DNA of 64,000 nt. Origin: Armatimonadota bacterium (GTDB lineage: Bacteria > Armatimonadota > HRBIN16). Positions 1-8,944 of this stretch are shown piece by piece; position 1 is the first letter of the stretch, and every line of letters begins with the position of its first letter. The translations under genes were made by a program, and so were the position numbers. The notes under the pieces were generated by a model. The model was not told where the DNA came from. It did not search any database and saw nothing but the letters and a program-made list of their open reading frames with translations. The stretch lies in the NCBI GenBank assembly GCA_026003175.1, contig BPGT01000004.1, positions 124,001 through 188,000 on the forward strand, read 5' to 3'.

Positions 1-7
1 TCAGGCA

Positions 8-1081
8 TTGCAAACACTATTTTATTTTCTGCTCACTATCGGTGTGCTGGTAGTCGCACACGAATTCGGCCATTTTATCGTTGCCAAATGGTGCGGGATG
101 CGCGTGGAAGAGTTCGCCTTCGGCTTCGGGCCCAAGTGGATTGTGCTGGCACGTCAGGGCGACACTGAGTACACTATCCGTCCCTTCCCGCTTGGAGGAT
201 TCGTACGCATCGCCGGTATGGAGTCGCACGATGACGACAACCCGCCCCCCGGCACTTTCTTCTCCAAACCGATATGGCAGCGCAATGCAGTGGTGCTTGC
301 TGGACCTGTCATGAGCCTGTTGCTGGGCTACGTGATTTTCTCCATCATGGGCATGACCGTCGGGCTGGACATTGGCAAGCCGATGAACCGCGTGGCGCAG
401 GTACTCCCCGGCACCGAAGCGGAACGTATGGGGCTGAAGATGGGCGACGTGATTGTAGAGATTAACAAACAACCCATCCGCGACGGCGAGCAAATGATGA
501 AGGTCATTCACAGCAGCCCGGGCAAAAAGCTCTTTATCCGCGTCAAGCGGGACGATGAATATATCCTGCTGAGCGGCGTTCCCAAGCAATATGAGGTTGA
601 AGAGGTTGAGAACGGCAAGAAGGTTGTCAAGAAGCAGGGGCGCCTGGGGTTCATTCCTGCCCAGCAGGTGCAGCGTTTGTCGCCCTGGCAGTCGCTGGTA
701 GCGGGCACGCGCATCACGAAGAACCTCATCATGGCCATTCCCGAACAACTGTTCACGAAGAACGTGAAAGATAACGTGGGCGGTCCGGTAGCCATCGTGC
801 AGATGACGCATGTCGCCGCGAAAGAGGGGTTGCACCGCGTGCTCAGCTTCATGGCGGCGCTGAGCATCAGCCTGGGTATCCTGAACCTCTTCCCCATCCC
901 GATTCTGGACGGGGGGCATCTGGTGCTCTACTTCATCGAGTGGCTGCGGAGAGGACGTCGCCTCACCGCGAAACAGCAAATGGCGGTGCAGATGGTAGGG
1001 CTGGCGATACTGCTCTCCATTCTGGTGCTGGTGACCGCCAACGACATCACCCGCCTGATAGCAGGAAAGCTGCCGCAGTAG
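8..1081 (+). CDS. rseP: RseP-type site-2 zinc metalloprotease (M50)
   Basis: This is an intramembrane protease of the RseP/RasP family, which cleaves membrane-bound anti-sigma factors or signal-peptide remnants. The zinc motif HEFGH lies at residues 18-22 in the first membrane helix. A PDZ domain covers about residues 125-190, and the second metal motif LDGGH is in the C-terminal membrane part. At 357 aa the length is normal for the family. The TTG at position 8 gives the usual N-terminus for the family, but the window edge hides any ribosome site, so an earlier start cannot be excluded. The acetyltransferase gene follows after 16 bp and is probably co-transcribed. Confidence 0.93.
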   Translation: MQTLFYFLLTIGVLVVAHEFGHFIVAKWCGMRVEEFAFGFGPKWIVLARQGDTEYTIRPFPLGGFVRIAGMESHDDDNPPPGTFFSKPIWQRNAVVLAGPVMSLLLGYVIFSIMGMTVGLDIGKPMNRVAQVLPGTEAERMGLKMGDVIVEINKQPIRDGEQMMKVIHSSPGKKLFIRVKRDDEYILLSGVPKQYEVEEVENGKKVVKKQGRLGFIPAQQVQRLSPWQSLVAGTRITKNLIMAIPEQLFTKNVKDNVGGPVAIVQMTHVAAKEGLHRVLSFMAALSISLGILNLFPIPILDGGHLVLYFIEWLRRGRRLTAKQQMAVQMVGLAILLSILVLVTANDITRLIAGKLPQ

Positions 1082-1097
1082 GTGTAAGGACAACGAT

Positions 1098-1562
1098 ATG
1101 AGTGCTACCGTTCGGAAGGCGCGCACGACGGACGTTCCGGCGATGCAGCGCCTTGTGAACTTTTTTGCCGACCGCGGGGATATGCTTCACCGCTCGTTAG
1201 CGCAGTTCTACGAGAACCTGCGCGACTTCTTCGTGGTGGAAGAGGAAGGTCAGGTGGTGGGGTGTGTTGCCCTGCATGTGGTATGGCGCGACCTTGCGGA
1301 GATTAAATCGCTTGCGGTTGCCGAGGAGGCGCAGGGTAGGGGATACGGCAAGCAGCTGGTTGTGGCGTGCCTGCAGGAGGCGCCCTGCCTGGGCGTAGAG
1401 CGGGTGTTCGCCCTCACCTATAAACCGCAGTTCTTCGAAAAGCTGGGCTTCCGCGTATGTGATCGCGCCGAACTACCCCGCAAAGTGTGGACAGAGTGCG
1501 TGCATTGCCCCAAATTTTATGATTGCCAGGAAGTAGCGGTGATTATTGAGATACATCCGTAG
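1098..1562 (+). CDS. argA: Short-form ArgA-like N-acetylglutamate synthase (GNAT)
   Basis: A 154-aa GNAT acetyltransferase. The acetyl-CoA loop is seen as EAQGRGYGKQL (about residues 75-85). The C-terminal segment with two cysteines (ECVHCPKFYDCQE) is characteristic of the short ArgA-type N-acetylglutamate synthases, which carry out the first step of arginine synthesis without an amino-acid-kinase domain. The start lies 16 bp after rseP and is preceded by GTAAGGA. No other arginine genes are nearby, so the substrate rests on family resemblance; a general GNAT enzyme is the alternative. Confidence 0.75.
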   Translation: MSATVRKARTTDVPAMQRLVNFFADRGDMLHRSLAQFYENLRDFFVVEEEGQVVGCVALHVVWRDLAEIKSLAVAEEAQGRGYGKQLVVACLQEAPCLGVERVFALTYKPQFFEKLGFRVCDRAELPRKVWTECVHCPKFYDCQEVAVIIEIHP

Positions 1563-1647
1563 GGGGGCATTGAACCCATCACTGTTAACCTGATTGCTGG
1601 GATATGGAACAACCGGTACAGCAGAGCTGAAGCAGCGAGGAGTCACG

Positions 1648-2433
1648 ATGAAGATACGAACGGTGTGTGTGGTGATTATCTGGTGGCTGTGCTGCGATTC
1701 TGTCTGGGCAATTGGCGGCAGTGTACAGTTGATTGCCACCACCGTGCAAAATATCCCTGTGAAAATCATCCGCGTGGACATGAACGACGAAGAGGTGAAA
1801 GTAACCGGTATGCTGGCGAAGCAGCGTCGAGGGCGCACCGAGCCGCTGCAAAGCATGGTGGCGCGAGCGCGTCCCACTGCGGCGGTTACCGGAACCTTCT
1901 TCGGCACGCGCAACTACCTGCCGGTCGGTGACATCGTGATAGAGGGGAAGATGGTACACTTCGGCGGTATCGGCACCGCGCTGTGCATCACGCCCGACAA
2001 TCAGGTGGAGTTCGTGGATGTGAAGCGCAACCGTCGCGAGGACTGGAGTGCATACGACTTCGTGATCCGCTCGGGACCACGCCTGGTCACCGCAGGTAAA
2101 ATCGGGGTAGACCCTCGCGCAGAGGGCTTCCGCGACAGACACCTGCTGCGTCCGGCGTGGCGATTGGCGGTAGGACTGACTCGCGATAATCACTTGCTGT
2201 TCGTGGGCACGCGCAAACCTATCACGCTTAGCCAGATGGCGATTGTCATGCACCGGCTGGGCTGTGTGGATGCCATCAATCTGGACGCCGGTTCCTCAAC
2301 GGGTATGTATTATCGGGGCAGAGTTCTGATGCGCCCTCTGCGTCGTCTGACAAACCTCGTGCTGATATACGAGCAGCGCGAGTACTACGAGCGCCGCAAG
2401 TATTCTATCCTGCCGGTGCACATCCGGCGGTAA
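1648..2433 (+). CDS. Exported phosphodiester glycosidase family protein
   Basis: A 261-aa protein with an N-terminal signal peptide (a basic start, a hydrophobic stretch rich in W/V/I, then a cleavage-like VWA). The body matches the phosphodiester glycosidase (NAGPA/DUF2233) family: an internal GTFFG motif, a later FVIRSGPRLV segment, and the C-terminal INLDAGSSTGMYYRG motif. Members cleave phosphodiester-linked sugars, often in the cell envelope. The frame is open from TTG 1594, but ATG 1648 is chosen because GAGGAG sits just upstream and it starts the signal peptide. The substrate is unknown. Confidence 0.75.
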   Translation: MKIRTVCVVIIWWLCCDSVWAIGGSVQLIATTVQNIPVKIIRVDMNDEEVKVTGMLAKQRRGRTEPLQSMVARARPTAAVTGTFFGTRNYLPVGDIVIEGKMVHFGGIGTALCITPDNQVEFVDVKRNRREDWSAYDFVIRSGPRLVTAGKIGVDPRAEGFRDRHLLRPAWRLAVGLTRDNHLLFVGTRKPITLSQMAIVMHRLGCVDAINLDAGSSTGMYYRGRVLMRPLRRLTNLVLIYEQREYYERRKYSILPVHIRR

Positions 2434-2590
2434 TACCGCTGTGCCTTCGCGTCGAGATGGTTCCCTCATCGTAACAGGACTCCATACCCTGTACAAAGAA
2501 AATACTCATTAGAATGCCGCGGCTATGGCTCGGCAGGAGCCTTGCTTTCCAGAGGCGAGGTGCAGCAAATTTGCGACGAGGGCAATCGGC

Positions 2591-4102
2591 ATGGTAGAAG
2601 CGGTGGTAGCAGCTCCTCCTGTACTGCAGATGCGAGGCATCAGCAAGCAGTACCCGGGCGTGCAGGCTCTGGACAATGTGGACTTCGAGGTACGCGCAGG
2701 CGAGGTGATGGCGCTTGTAGGGGAAAACGGCGCGGGTAAATCCACCCTGATGAAAATCCTCGCCGGGGCAGAGACGCGCGATAGGGGCGAAATCCTGCTG
2801 GACGGTAAGCCGGTACACATCACCAGCCCGCATGAGGCAATGGACCTCGGTATCCGCATCATCTATCAGGAGTTTAACCTGGTGCCCTACCTTAGCGCAG
2901 CAGAGAATATCTTTCTGGGGCGTGAACCGCGTGCCAGGGTGCCCGGCTTTGTGGATTTTCGTACCATGTACGGGCGCGCCCAGCAGCTGATAGACGAGCT
3001 GGGAGTGCAGATAGACGTGCGTACCCCCGTGCAGTACCTCTCAGTAGCGCAGCAGCAGATGGTGGAAATCGCCAAAGCCATCTCCCAGAACGCGCGCGTG
3101 CTGGCGATGGATGAACCCTCCGCTACCCTCACCGAACATGAGCTGCAGAACCTCTTCCGGCTCATCCGTCGGCTAAAGGAGCAGGGTGTCGGCATCATCT
3201 ATATCTCGCATCGGCTGGAGGAAATCTTCGAAATTGCCGATCGGGTAACCGTACTGCGCGACGGCAAGCTGGTGGGCGTACGGCAGGTGGCGGAGACCAG
3301 CCGCGATGAACTTATCCGCATGATGGTGGGACGCGAAATCACCGAGCAGTTCCCTGCCCGCCAGACGCAACGGGGCGAAGTGGCTCTGGAGGTACGCGGT
3401 CTGAACCGCAAGGGTGTGCTACACGACATCTTCCTGAAGGTGCATAAAGGCGAGATCGTCGGACTGGCGGGACTGGTGGGAGCAGGACGTACCGAGCTCG
3501 CGCGTGCCATCTTCGGGGCAGACCCTATCGACAGCGGTGAGATACTGCTCGAGGGTAAGCCGGTGCGCATCCGCTCTCCACAGGACGCTATCCGAATGGG
3601 TATCGGCTTGATGACTGAAGACCGCAAGACATTAGGGCTTATCCTCAACATGACCGTGCGTGAGAACAACACACTGGCGAACCTGAAGGCTTTAACACGA
3701 CTGGGTTTCGTGCAGCTGCGTCGGGAACGACAGGTCGCCGAGCAGTACGTGCGTGACCTGATGATACGAACGCCTTCTATCGAGCAGGCAGTGAAGAACC
3801 TCTCCGGCGGCAACCAGCAGAAGGTGGTGCTGGCGAAATGGCTGTTCACTCGCTCGAAGGTGCTGATATTCGACGAGCCAACGCGCGGTATCGACGTCGG
3901 TGCGAAGGCGGAAATCTACCAGCTGATGAACCGCCTCGCCGAGCAGGGAGTAGCGATCCTGATGATTTCCAGCGAGCTGCCGGAGGTGCTGGGCATGAGC
4001 GACCGCATTCTGGTGATGCATCAGGGGCGGATCGCAGGCGAGCTCTCACGCGAGGAAGCTACCCAGGAGCGCATCATGCATCTGGCTACTGGTGGTGGGT
4101 AA
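2591..4102 (+). CDS. Two-domain sugar ABC transporter ATPase (RbsA/MglA/XylG type)
   Basis: A 503-aa cytoplasmic ATPase with two tandem ABC domains that energises sugar uptake. The N-terminal domain has a canonical Walker A (GENGAGKST) and Walker B (VLAMDEPSA). The C-terminal domain has the degenerate Walker A GLVGAGRTE typical of this family, followed by signature LSGGNQQK and Walker B VLIFDEPTRG. ATG 2591 is preferred because homology begins shortly after it; the frame is open from 2525, but the extra 22 residues look unrelated. No RbsC-type permease or RbsB-type binding protein is adjacent, so it is an orphan subunit. The nearby MalF/MalG-like permeases normally use a different ATPase type. 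Confidence 0.88.
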   Translation: MVEAVVAAPPVLQMRGISKQYPGVQALDNVDFEVRAGEVMALVGENGAGKSTLMKILAGAETRDRGEILLDGKPVHITSPHEAMDLGIRIIYQEFNLVPYLSAAENIFLGREPRARVPGFVDFRTMYGRAQQLIDELGVQIDVRTPVQYLSVAQQQMVEIAKAISQNARVLAMDEPSATLTEHELQNLFRLIRRLKEQGVGIIYISHRLEEIFEIADRVTVLRDGKLVGVRQVAETSRDELIRMMVGREITEQFPARQTQRGEVALEVRGLNRKGVLHDIFLKVHKGEIVGLAGLVGAGRTELARAIFGADPIDSGEILLEGKPVRIRSPQDAIRMGIGLMTEDRKTLGLILNMTVRENNTLANLKALTRLGFVQLRRERQVAEQYVRDLMIRTPSIEQAVKNLSGGNQQKVVLAKWLFTRSKVLIFDEPTRGIDVGAKAEIYQLMNRLAEQGVAILMISSELPEVLGMSDRILVMHQGRIAGELSREEATQERIMHLATGGG

Positions 4103-4361
4103 AAACCATGAACCAGCATAATTCTCCTGCTGGAGCAAGCCGAGCGTCGGCTGCAGGAGGGTGATGAAGGCATGTAGATTCGCGTGAGGGTACTTCGGGC
4201 GATTTTTTCTCTCACTTCGCGTCGGTGCGTCGGGTGTGGCTTTCGGGTGTACGCGCGACAGATATCGCCGTCATTTCTCCCGAAATGTCCCCGCCTGCAT
4301 GCAGGAATCTGCTCACCGGGCACGAAACAGAACATCACAGACCGACCACAGGAGGAACAGC

Positions 4362-5132
4362 ATGGCGTTCAAACAGTCTTTCTCGTGGTGGTGCTTTGCC
4401 GGACGCCCGGATATCGGAGGAGATGCTGTCAAACTGCTCAAGGGTGCGAAAGCCATTGGCTACGAGGGAGTAGACCTTGTTCCCGGCGACATCCTGAACC
4501 TTGTCAAGGAGCATGGTCTGGAGATAGCCAGCTACGTAGGGCACGCTTCGCTCACCGACGGGCTGAACCGCCGTGAGAACCATCAGCGTATCGCCGACGA
4601 GCTGCACCGCAATATCGAACTGGCGAAACAGTACGGCATTCCCAACCTGGTGTGCTTCTCCGGCAATCGCAGCGGATTGGACGACGAACGCGGCGCAGAG
4701 ATTACTGCCGAAGGCTTGAAACTGGTGGCAAAAGCGGCGGAGGAAGCGGGGGTGTTGCTGGTGGTGGAGCTGCTCAACTCCAAAGTAGACCACAAGGACT
4801 ATCAGTGCGATCACACCGCATGGGGCGTGAAGGTGTGCCAGATGGTAGGCTCGCCAGCGGTAAAGCTGCTGTACGATATTTACCACATGCAGATTATGGA
4901 AGGAGACATCATCCGCACCATTCGCGAGAACATCCAATGGATTGGGCATATCCATACTGCAGGTAACCCGGGGCGCAACGACATGGACGAGACGCAGGAG
5001 CTGTACTATCCCGCCATCGCTCGTGCGATTAAGGACACGGGATACGACCGCTGGGTGGGGCACGAATTTATCCCCAAGGGCAACGATACCTTCGCTGCTC
5101 TGCGCCGCGCATACGAGCAGTTTAAGGTGTAA
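4362..5132 (+). CDS. Hydroxypyruvate isomerase-like TIM-barrel protein
   Basis: A 256-aa sugar-phosphate isomerase/epimerase (AP endonuclease 2 fold) resembling hydroxypyruvate isomerase Hyi. Family segments include an internal [11 protein letters not shown], the [12 protein letters not shown] metal-site strand, and [13 protein letters not shown]. Such enzymes interconvert hydroxypyruvate and tartronate semialdehyde or act on related ketoses. ATG 4362 has GGAGG 7 bp upstream; the frame is open from 4236 but without homology there. The 259 bp before the gene hold only a small CCTGCATGCAGG palindrome near 4292. The gene is convergent with the permease genes downstream. Confidence 0.8.
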   Translation: MAFKQSFSWWCFAGRPDIGGDAVKLLKGAKAIGYEGVDLVPGDILNLVKEHGLEIASYVGHASLTDGLNRRENHQRIADELHRNIELAKQYGIPNLVCFSGNRSGLDDERGAEITAEGLKLVAKAAEEAGVLLVVELLNSKVDHKDYQCDHTAWGVKVCQMVGSPAVKLLYDIYHMQIMEGDIIRTIRENIQWIGHIHTAGNPGRNDMDETQELYYPAIARAIKDTGYDRWVGHEFIPKGNDTFAALRRAYEQFKV

Positions 5133-5141
5133 GTACGACGT

Positions 5142-5158
5142 GGGCGCGGAACGCGCCC
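5142..5158. terminator. Hairpin between convergent genes
   Basis: GGGCGCG, loop GAA, CGCGCCC lies between the convergent stops of the isomerase gene and the permease gene. The U-tract is weak in both directions, so it is a likely but imperfect bidirectional terminator. Confidence 0.5.
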
Positions 5159-5162
5159 CAAT

Positions 5163-5984
5163 TTACCCTTTCACTGCACCTGCAGTCAGCCCCGCGATGA
5201 ACTCCTTCTGTAATAGCATGAACAGGATAATCACCGGCAGTACGCTCAGGAACGTGCCTGCCATGAGCGTACCATACTGCTGCTGGTATAAACCCACCAG
5301 CTGGTTGAGCGCGATGGGCAGGGTGAATCGCTCCGTCTTGTGCAGGATAATCTGGGGCCAGAGGAAACTGTTCCACGTGCCCATGAAGGAAATCAGGCAG
5401 AACGCACCAATCATCGGACGGGAGACGGGCATCACGATGTCCCAGTAGATGCGGAACTCCGAACAGCCGTCGATGCGCGCCGCGTGTAACAACTCGTCGG
5501 GAACCTGTAGGATGGACTGCCGAAACAGGAAGATACCAAACACGCTGACCGCGCCAGGTACTACCAGTCCCGCGTAGCTATCCACCAGTCCCATGCGGTA
5601 GATGAGCTCGTACAGTGGCGCCATCAGCACCTGGCTGGGCAGCATCATAGTGGAGAGCATCAGAATCATGATAGGCTTTTTACCTTTGAACTCGTACTTC
5701 GCCAGTGCGAACCCCGCCAGCGAGGAAAAGAAGAGCTGTACGACGACCATCGTGCTGGCGACGAAGATGCTGTTTATCATGTAGCGATGGAAGGGCACGG
5801 TGCTGAACAGGTCGCGGAAGTTGAAAGTGCTGATTCGCGGCGCGAAGAAGGTGTAGCTGAACAGGTCGTCGGGCGATTTGAGCGTCGCCGCCAGCAGCCA
5901 CACCATGGGCGTCAGCGTGAGCGCAGCAAACGCCAGCAGAAACAGATTGACCACAAAGCGAACGATTCGGTGAAAGATGCTCAT
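5163..5984 (-). CDS. Carbohydrate ABC transporter permease, MalG type
   Basis: A 273-aa inner-membrane permease with six predicted helices. The cytoplasmic EAA loop is visible as HAARIDGCSEFRIYWDIVMP, which contacts the ATPase. The start at 5984 is set by a TAATG overlap with the preceding permease stop and by the purine-rich GGAAGGGGGG just upstream; an in-frame ATG at 6002 lies before that ribosome site and is less likely. It is the last gene of a three-gene binding-protein/permease operon. No ATPase is encoded in the operon, so it probably shares an MsmX/MalK-like ATPase encoded elsewhere. Confidence 0.9.
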   Translation of the reverse strand: MSIFHRIVRFVVNLFLLAFAALTLTPMVWLLAATLKSPDDLFSYTFFAPRISTFNFRDLFSTVPFHRYMINSIFVASTMVVVQLFFSSLAGFALAKYEFKGKKPIMILMLSTMMLPSQVLMAPLYELIYRMGLVDSYAGLVVPGAVSVFGIFLFRQSILQVPDELLHAARIDGCSEFRIYWDIVMPVSRPMIGAFCLISFMGTWNSFLWPQIILHKTERFTLPIALNQLVGLYQQQYGTLMAGTFLSVLPVIILFMLLQKEFIAGLTAGAVKG

Positions 5985-6931
5985 TAGTCGCCCCCCTTCC
6001 ATGCGCCTGTGACCCGCATCTGGAACAGGCTAATCATCAGCACGCCCAGCGCCAGCGTCCAGCCAACAGTGGAGGCATAACCCAGGTCGCCTGTAACGAA
6101 GCCTGTCTGATAGAGATACATCACGATAGTCAGCCCTGCCTGGTCGGGACCGGCGGAGTTGTTCAGCATAATCCAGGGTAGTTCAAACAGCTGGAACGAG
6201 CCGATGGTGCTCATTACCAAAACAAACACCGCCACTGGCTTGATGCCGGGCAAGGTGACCGCCCAGAATTGATGCCAGGCGTTCGCGCCGTCCACCGTTG
6301 CTGCTTCGTAGAGGTCTTTATCTACTGCCTGCAACGCTGCGAGGAAGTAAATCATGTTAAAACCCACATACATCCACAGCGAGGTCAGCACCAGAGCAGG
6401 CATCACCAGGTTGGGATTCGCCAGCCACTTGGTGTCCAGCGGTACGCCCGCGACGAAGTGCAGGAAACGGTTGACCAGCCCGTACTGCGGGATGAACAGC
6501 ACGCTGAACAGCACGCCGACGAACACCTGCCCCAGCAGGTTGGGCGAGAAAAACGCCAGACGCAGCAGTTCACGCCCGCGTACCCAACGGCTGTTCAGTA
6601 GCAGTGCCAGCCCCAGGCTCAACGGCAGCTGCAGAAACACCGACCAGAAGGCAAACACGGCAGTATTCCACACTGCTTTGTGGAAATCGCTATCTGAAAG
6701 CAGGAAGCGAAAGTTTTCCAGTCCCACGAACACCGCGCTTTTCGGACCGTTCGTGGCGTAGAAGGCGAGTATCAGGCTCTTGACAATCGGGTATGCGCCA
6801 AAGGTGAAGAACAGTATCAGGAACGGCGAGACGAACAGATAAGGTGCCATCTTGTACTGCAGCACGAACCAGCGCGAGGTACGCGCGGCTCGCGTGGGTG
6901 TCAGGGAGATATCAGTCGGTCGGGTGGCCAT
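5984..6931 (-). CDS. Carbohydrate ABC transporter permease, MalF/UgpA type
   Basis: A 315-aa membrane permease, partner of the MalG-like subunit. The EAA loop reads YEAATVDGANAWHQFWAVTL. The first roughly 30 residues are cytoplasmic and polar, followed by the first membrane helix. Its ATG overlaps the stop of the binding-protein gene (TGATG), and its own stop overlaps the next start, showing tight translational coupling. The substrate is a sugar or glycoside by family, not determinable further. Confidence 0.9.
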   Translation of the reverse strand: MATRPTDISLTPTRAARTSRWFVLQYKMAPYLFVSPFLILFFTFGAYPIVKSLILAFYATNGPKSAVFVGLENFRFLLSDSDFHKAVWNTAVFAFWSVFLQLPLSLGLALLLNSRWVRGRELLRLAFFSPNLLGQVFVGVLFSVLFIPQYGLVNRFLHFVAGVPLDTKWLANPNLVMPALVLTSLWMYVGFNMIYFLAALQAVDKDLYEAATVDGANAWHQFWAVTLPGIKPVAVFVLVMSTIGSFQLFELPWIMLNNSAGPDQAGLTIVMYLYQTGFVTGDLGYASTVGWTLALGVLMISLFQMRVTGAWKGGD

Positions 6932-8256
6932 CAGTACGGGTTCCTCCGCATGAGTCTTCGCACTTCGTCTGCGCTCTGTTTCAGGCGTTTGCGCACGAAC
7001 TCTTCAAAACCTTTATCACCGTGCTGCTTGTAGTATTGTACGCACGCCACCAGCGCTTCACTGAGCTTGCCCTTCGCGGTGCCCACAAAGGGGCTGGTAT
7101 ACTGAAAGGGTACGTCTGGGGCAAGCTGCGCGTACAGCCTGCCCAGCGGCTGGTTGCTCCAATAGGGGCGTGGCTCATCATAAGCGGGATGGTCCCATGC
7201 CTCTTTGAGAGCAGGCAGGATGTTCGTATCGCGAAACCGCTGGGCAAGGTCGTCTTTATTCAGATACAGATGCAGTGCCAGTTCCCAGGCGAGGTCGGGG
7301 TACTTGCAATGCTTGGTGATGCCTATCATCGTGCCGCCCCAGGTGCTGGTACGCCTGCCTCCCGGGTACACAGCAGGCAGAGGCATCAACGCCATTTTGC
7401 CGCGCATCTTGGGAACGTCTACCTCTATAGTTTTGGAACGCCAGTCGGGGGCAATCATACACAGGAAGTAGCCGTCCTCCACCGCCCGGGTGAAGATTTG
7501 CCCACCTCCCAAATCGCTGGCGATGCGGTTGGGACCGGCTACCAGAGGTACGTAGAAGAGCATGGTTTGCACCGCGATCTCGTTGTCCATTGTGCAATTG
7601 CCCTGTGGGTCAAACAGTCCGCCACCTCTCTGGTAAAGCAGAGGCTCGAAACGGCTGGATTCACTGTCGGGCAGCTCCAGCATGTAGCGTTTGCCCGGGA
7701 TGGTCACCTTGCGCCCGATGGCGATGAAGTCGTCCCACGTGTGGATTTTGCTCACGTCGATACCCAGCTGGTCGAAGATGTCGCGACGGTAGGCGATCAT
7801 CACCGGGTGCACATCATGAGGCAGTCCGAAGATATGTCCGCGGCTGGTATAAGGGGCAAAGCGTGCCCGCACCATGCGGTCGTACAGTCCCGATTTTTTG
7901 ATGCGGTCGGTCAGGTCGAGAAAGCCAACATCCTTGAGCGGTCCGCGGAAGAAGCTGCCCGCCGCGCTGATTTCCACTTCCACCAGGTCGGGCACATCGA
8001 GGTCGGACAGGAACGCCGCCTGCAAACGCGAGGTCACTGCCTGCCATGATACCAGCTGCAGGTCTACCTTTACGCCCGGGTGTTTGGCTTCGAAGGAGGG
8101 TATCGCCTGCTTGTAGGCGTCGTAATGCGTCTTGGCGAACGTCCACATCACCAGTGTGGCTTTCTTCGGCGGAACCGGATTGAAAGCCAGCCATACCCCC
8201 GAAAGAATCGACAGGATGAGCATACTCAGCGCCGCGGGTCCATACGGAAAGCGCAT
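6931..8256 (-). CDS. Extracellular solute-binding protein, family 1 (sugar ABC transporter)
   Basis: A 441-aa periplasmic or membrane-anchored binding protein, first gene of the operon that continues with the two permeases. An N-terminal hydrophobic segment (about residues 9-27) serves as a signal or anchor; no lipobox cysteine is visible. The mature part has the family-1 pattern beginning [20 protein letters not shown] and the later [11 protein letters not shown] and [12 protein letters not shown] segments. The upstream GGAG is somewhat far from the ATG. Confidence 0.88.
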   Translation of the reverse strand: MRFPYGPAALSMLILSILSGVWLAFNPVPPKKATLVMWTFAKTHYDAYKQAIPSFEAKHPGVKVDLQLVSWQAVTSRLQAAFLSDLDVPDLVEVEISAAGSFFRGPLKDVGFLDLTDRIKKSGLYDRMVRARFAPYTSRGHIFGLPHDVHPVMIAYRRDIFDQLGIDVSKIHTWDDFIAIGRKVTIPGKRYMLELPDSESSRFEPLLYQRGGGLFDPQGNCTMDNEIAVQTMLFYVPLVAGPNRIASDLGGGQIFTRAVEDGYFLCMIAPDWRSKTIEVDVPKMRGKMALMPLPAVYPGGRRTSTWGGTMIGITKHCKYPDLAWELALHLYLNKDDLAQRFRDTNILPALKEAWDHPAYDEPRPYWSNQPLGRLYAQLAPDVPFQYTSPFVGTAKGKLSEALVACVQYYKQHGDKGFEEFVRKRLKQSADEVRRLMRRNPY

Positions 8257-8461
8257 GATCTTCTACACTCCAGAAGAGTATTGCACCCCTGGTATTCTAC
8301 TTCCGCTGATGAAAATCCTTCCCTTAAACGATTTAGATGCACTGGACAAGGAACGCGACCTACTCCTTATACCAGTTCTTGGTTTCTCTTTGGCGTTCTC
8401 GCATCGCAGGGGCTGTTCTTGGTATACTTGTAACGCCACTCTTAACACAGAAGGAGGAGAT

Positions 8462-8878
8462 ATGCAACGAACATTTGTGATGATTAAGCCCGACGGAGTG
8501 CGTCGGGGACTCGTTGGCGAGTGTATTCGTCGCTTCGAGCAGCGTGGGCTGAAGATAGTGGGCTTGAAAATGCTGGTGCCTTCGCGCGAGCTGGCGGAGA
8601 AGCACTATGCAGTGCACCGTGAGAAGCCGTTTTACACGGAACTGGTGGAGTTTATCACTTCGGGTCCGGTGGTGGCGATGGTGGTAGAGGGTCCAAGCGC
8701 TATCCCTCTGGTGCGCACGATGATGGGTGCGTTAGACCCACTTCAGGCGCAACCGGGCACCATCCGCGGCGATTTTACCTGCGACAAACAGATGAACATC
8801 GTTCACGGCTCCGACTCGCCCGAAACCGCCGAGAGCGAGATTGCGCTGTGGTTCTCACCGGAGGAGCTGGTTTCGTAG
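8462..8878 (+). CDS. ndk: Nucleoside diphosphate kinase
   Basis: A 138-aa NDK that transfers the gamma-phosphate between nucleoside triphosphates and diphosphates through a phospho-histidine. The catalytic histidine is in NIVHGSDS, and the N-terminal [13 protein letters not shown] is diagnostic. Length is normal. ATG 8462 follows AAGGAGGAG. The frame is open far upstream (from 8132), but without homology. A TATACT at 8423 could be a -10 box, although no good -35 is spaced to it. Confidence 0.97.
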   Translation: MQRTFVMIKPDGVRRGLVGECIRRFEQRGLKIVGLKMLVPSRELAEKHYAVHREKPFYTELVEFITSGPVVAMVVEGPSAIPLVRTMMGALDPLQAQPGTIRGDFTCDKQMNIVHGSDSPETAESEIALWFSPEELVS

Positions 8879-8944
8879 CTCCGCGTGGGCAGGGAAGCCC
8901 TTTTGCTTCGTCAAAACTCTATTAGAGGAGAGGAGGTGGCTATC

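Noticed and set aside
17-1126. Long minus-strand open frame over rseP, and similar antisense frames over katG, fumC, gcvPB and the EPS genes
   Set aside because: They are mirror frames of well-recognised genes with high GC third positions; none shows a family motif.
8423-8428. TATACT as ndk promoter
   Set aside because: No -35-like hexamer occurs at 16-18 bp upstream, so I do not list it as a promoter.
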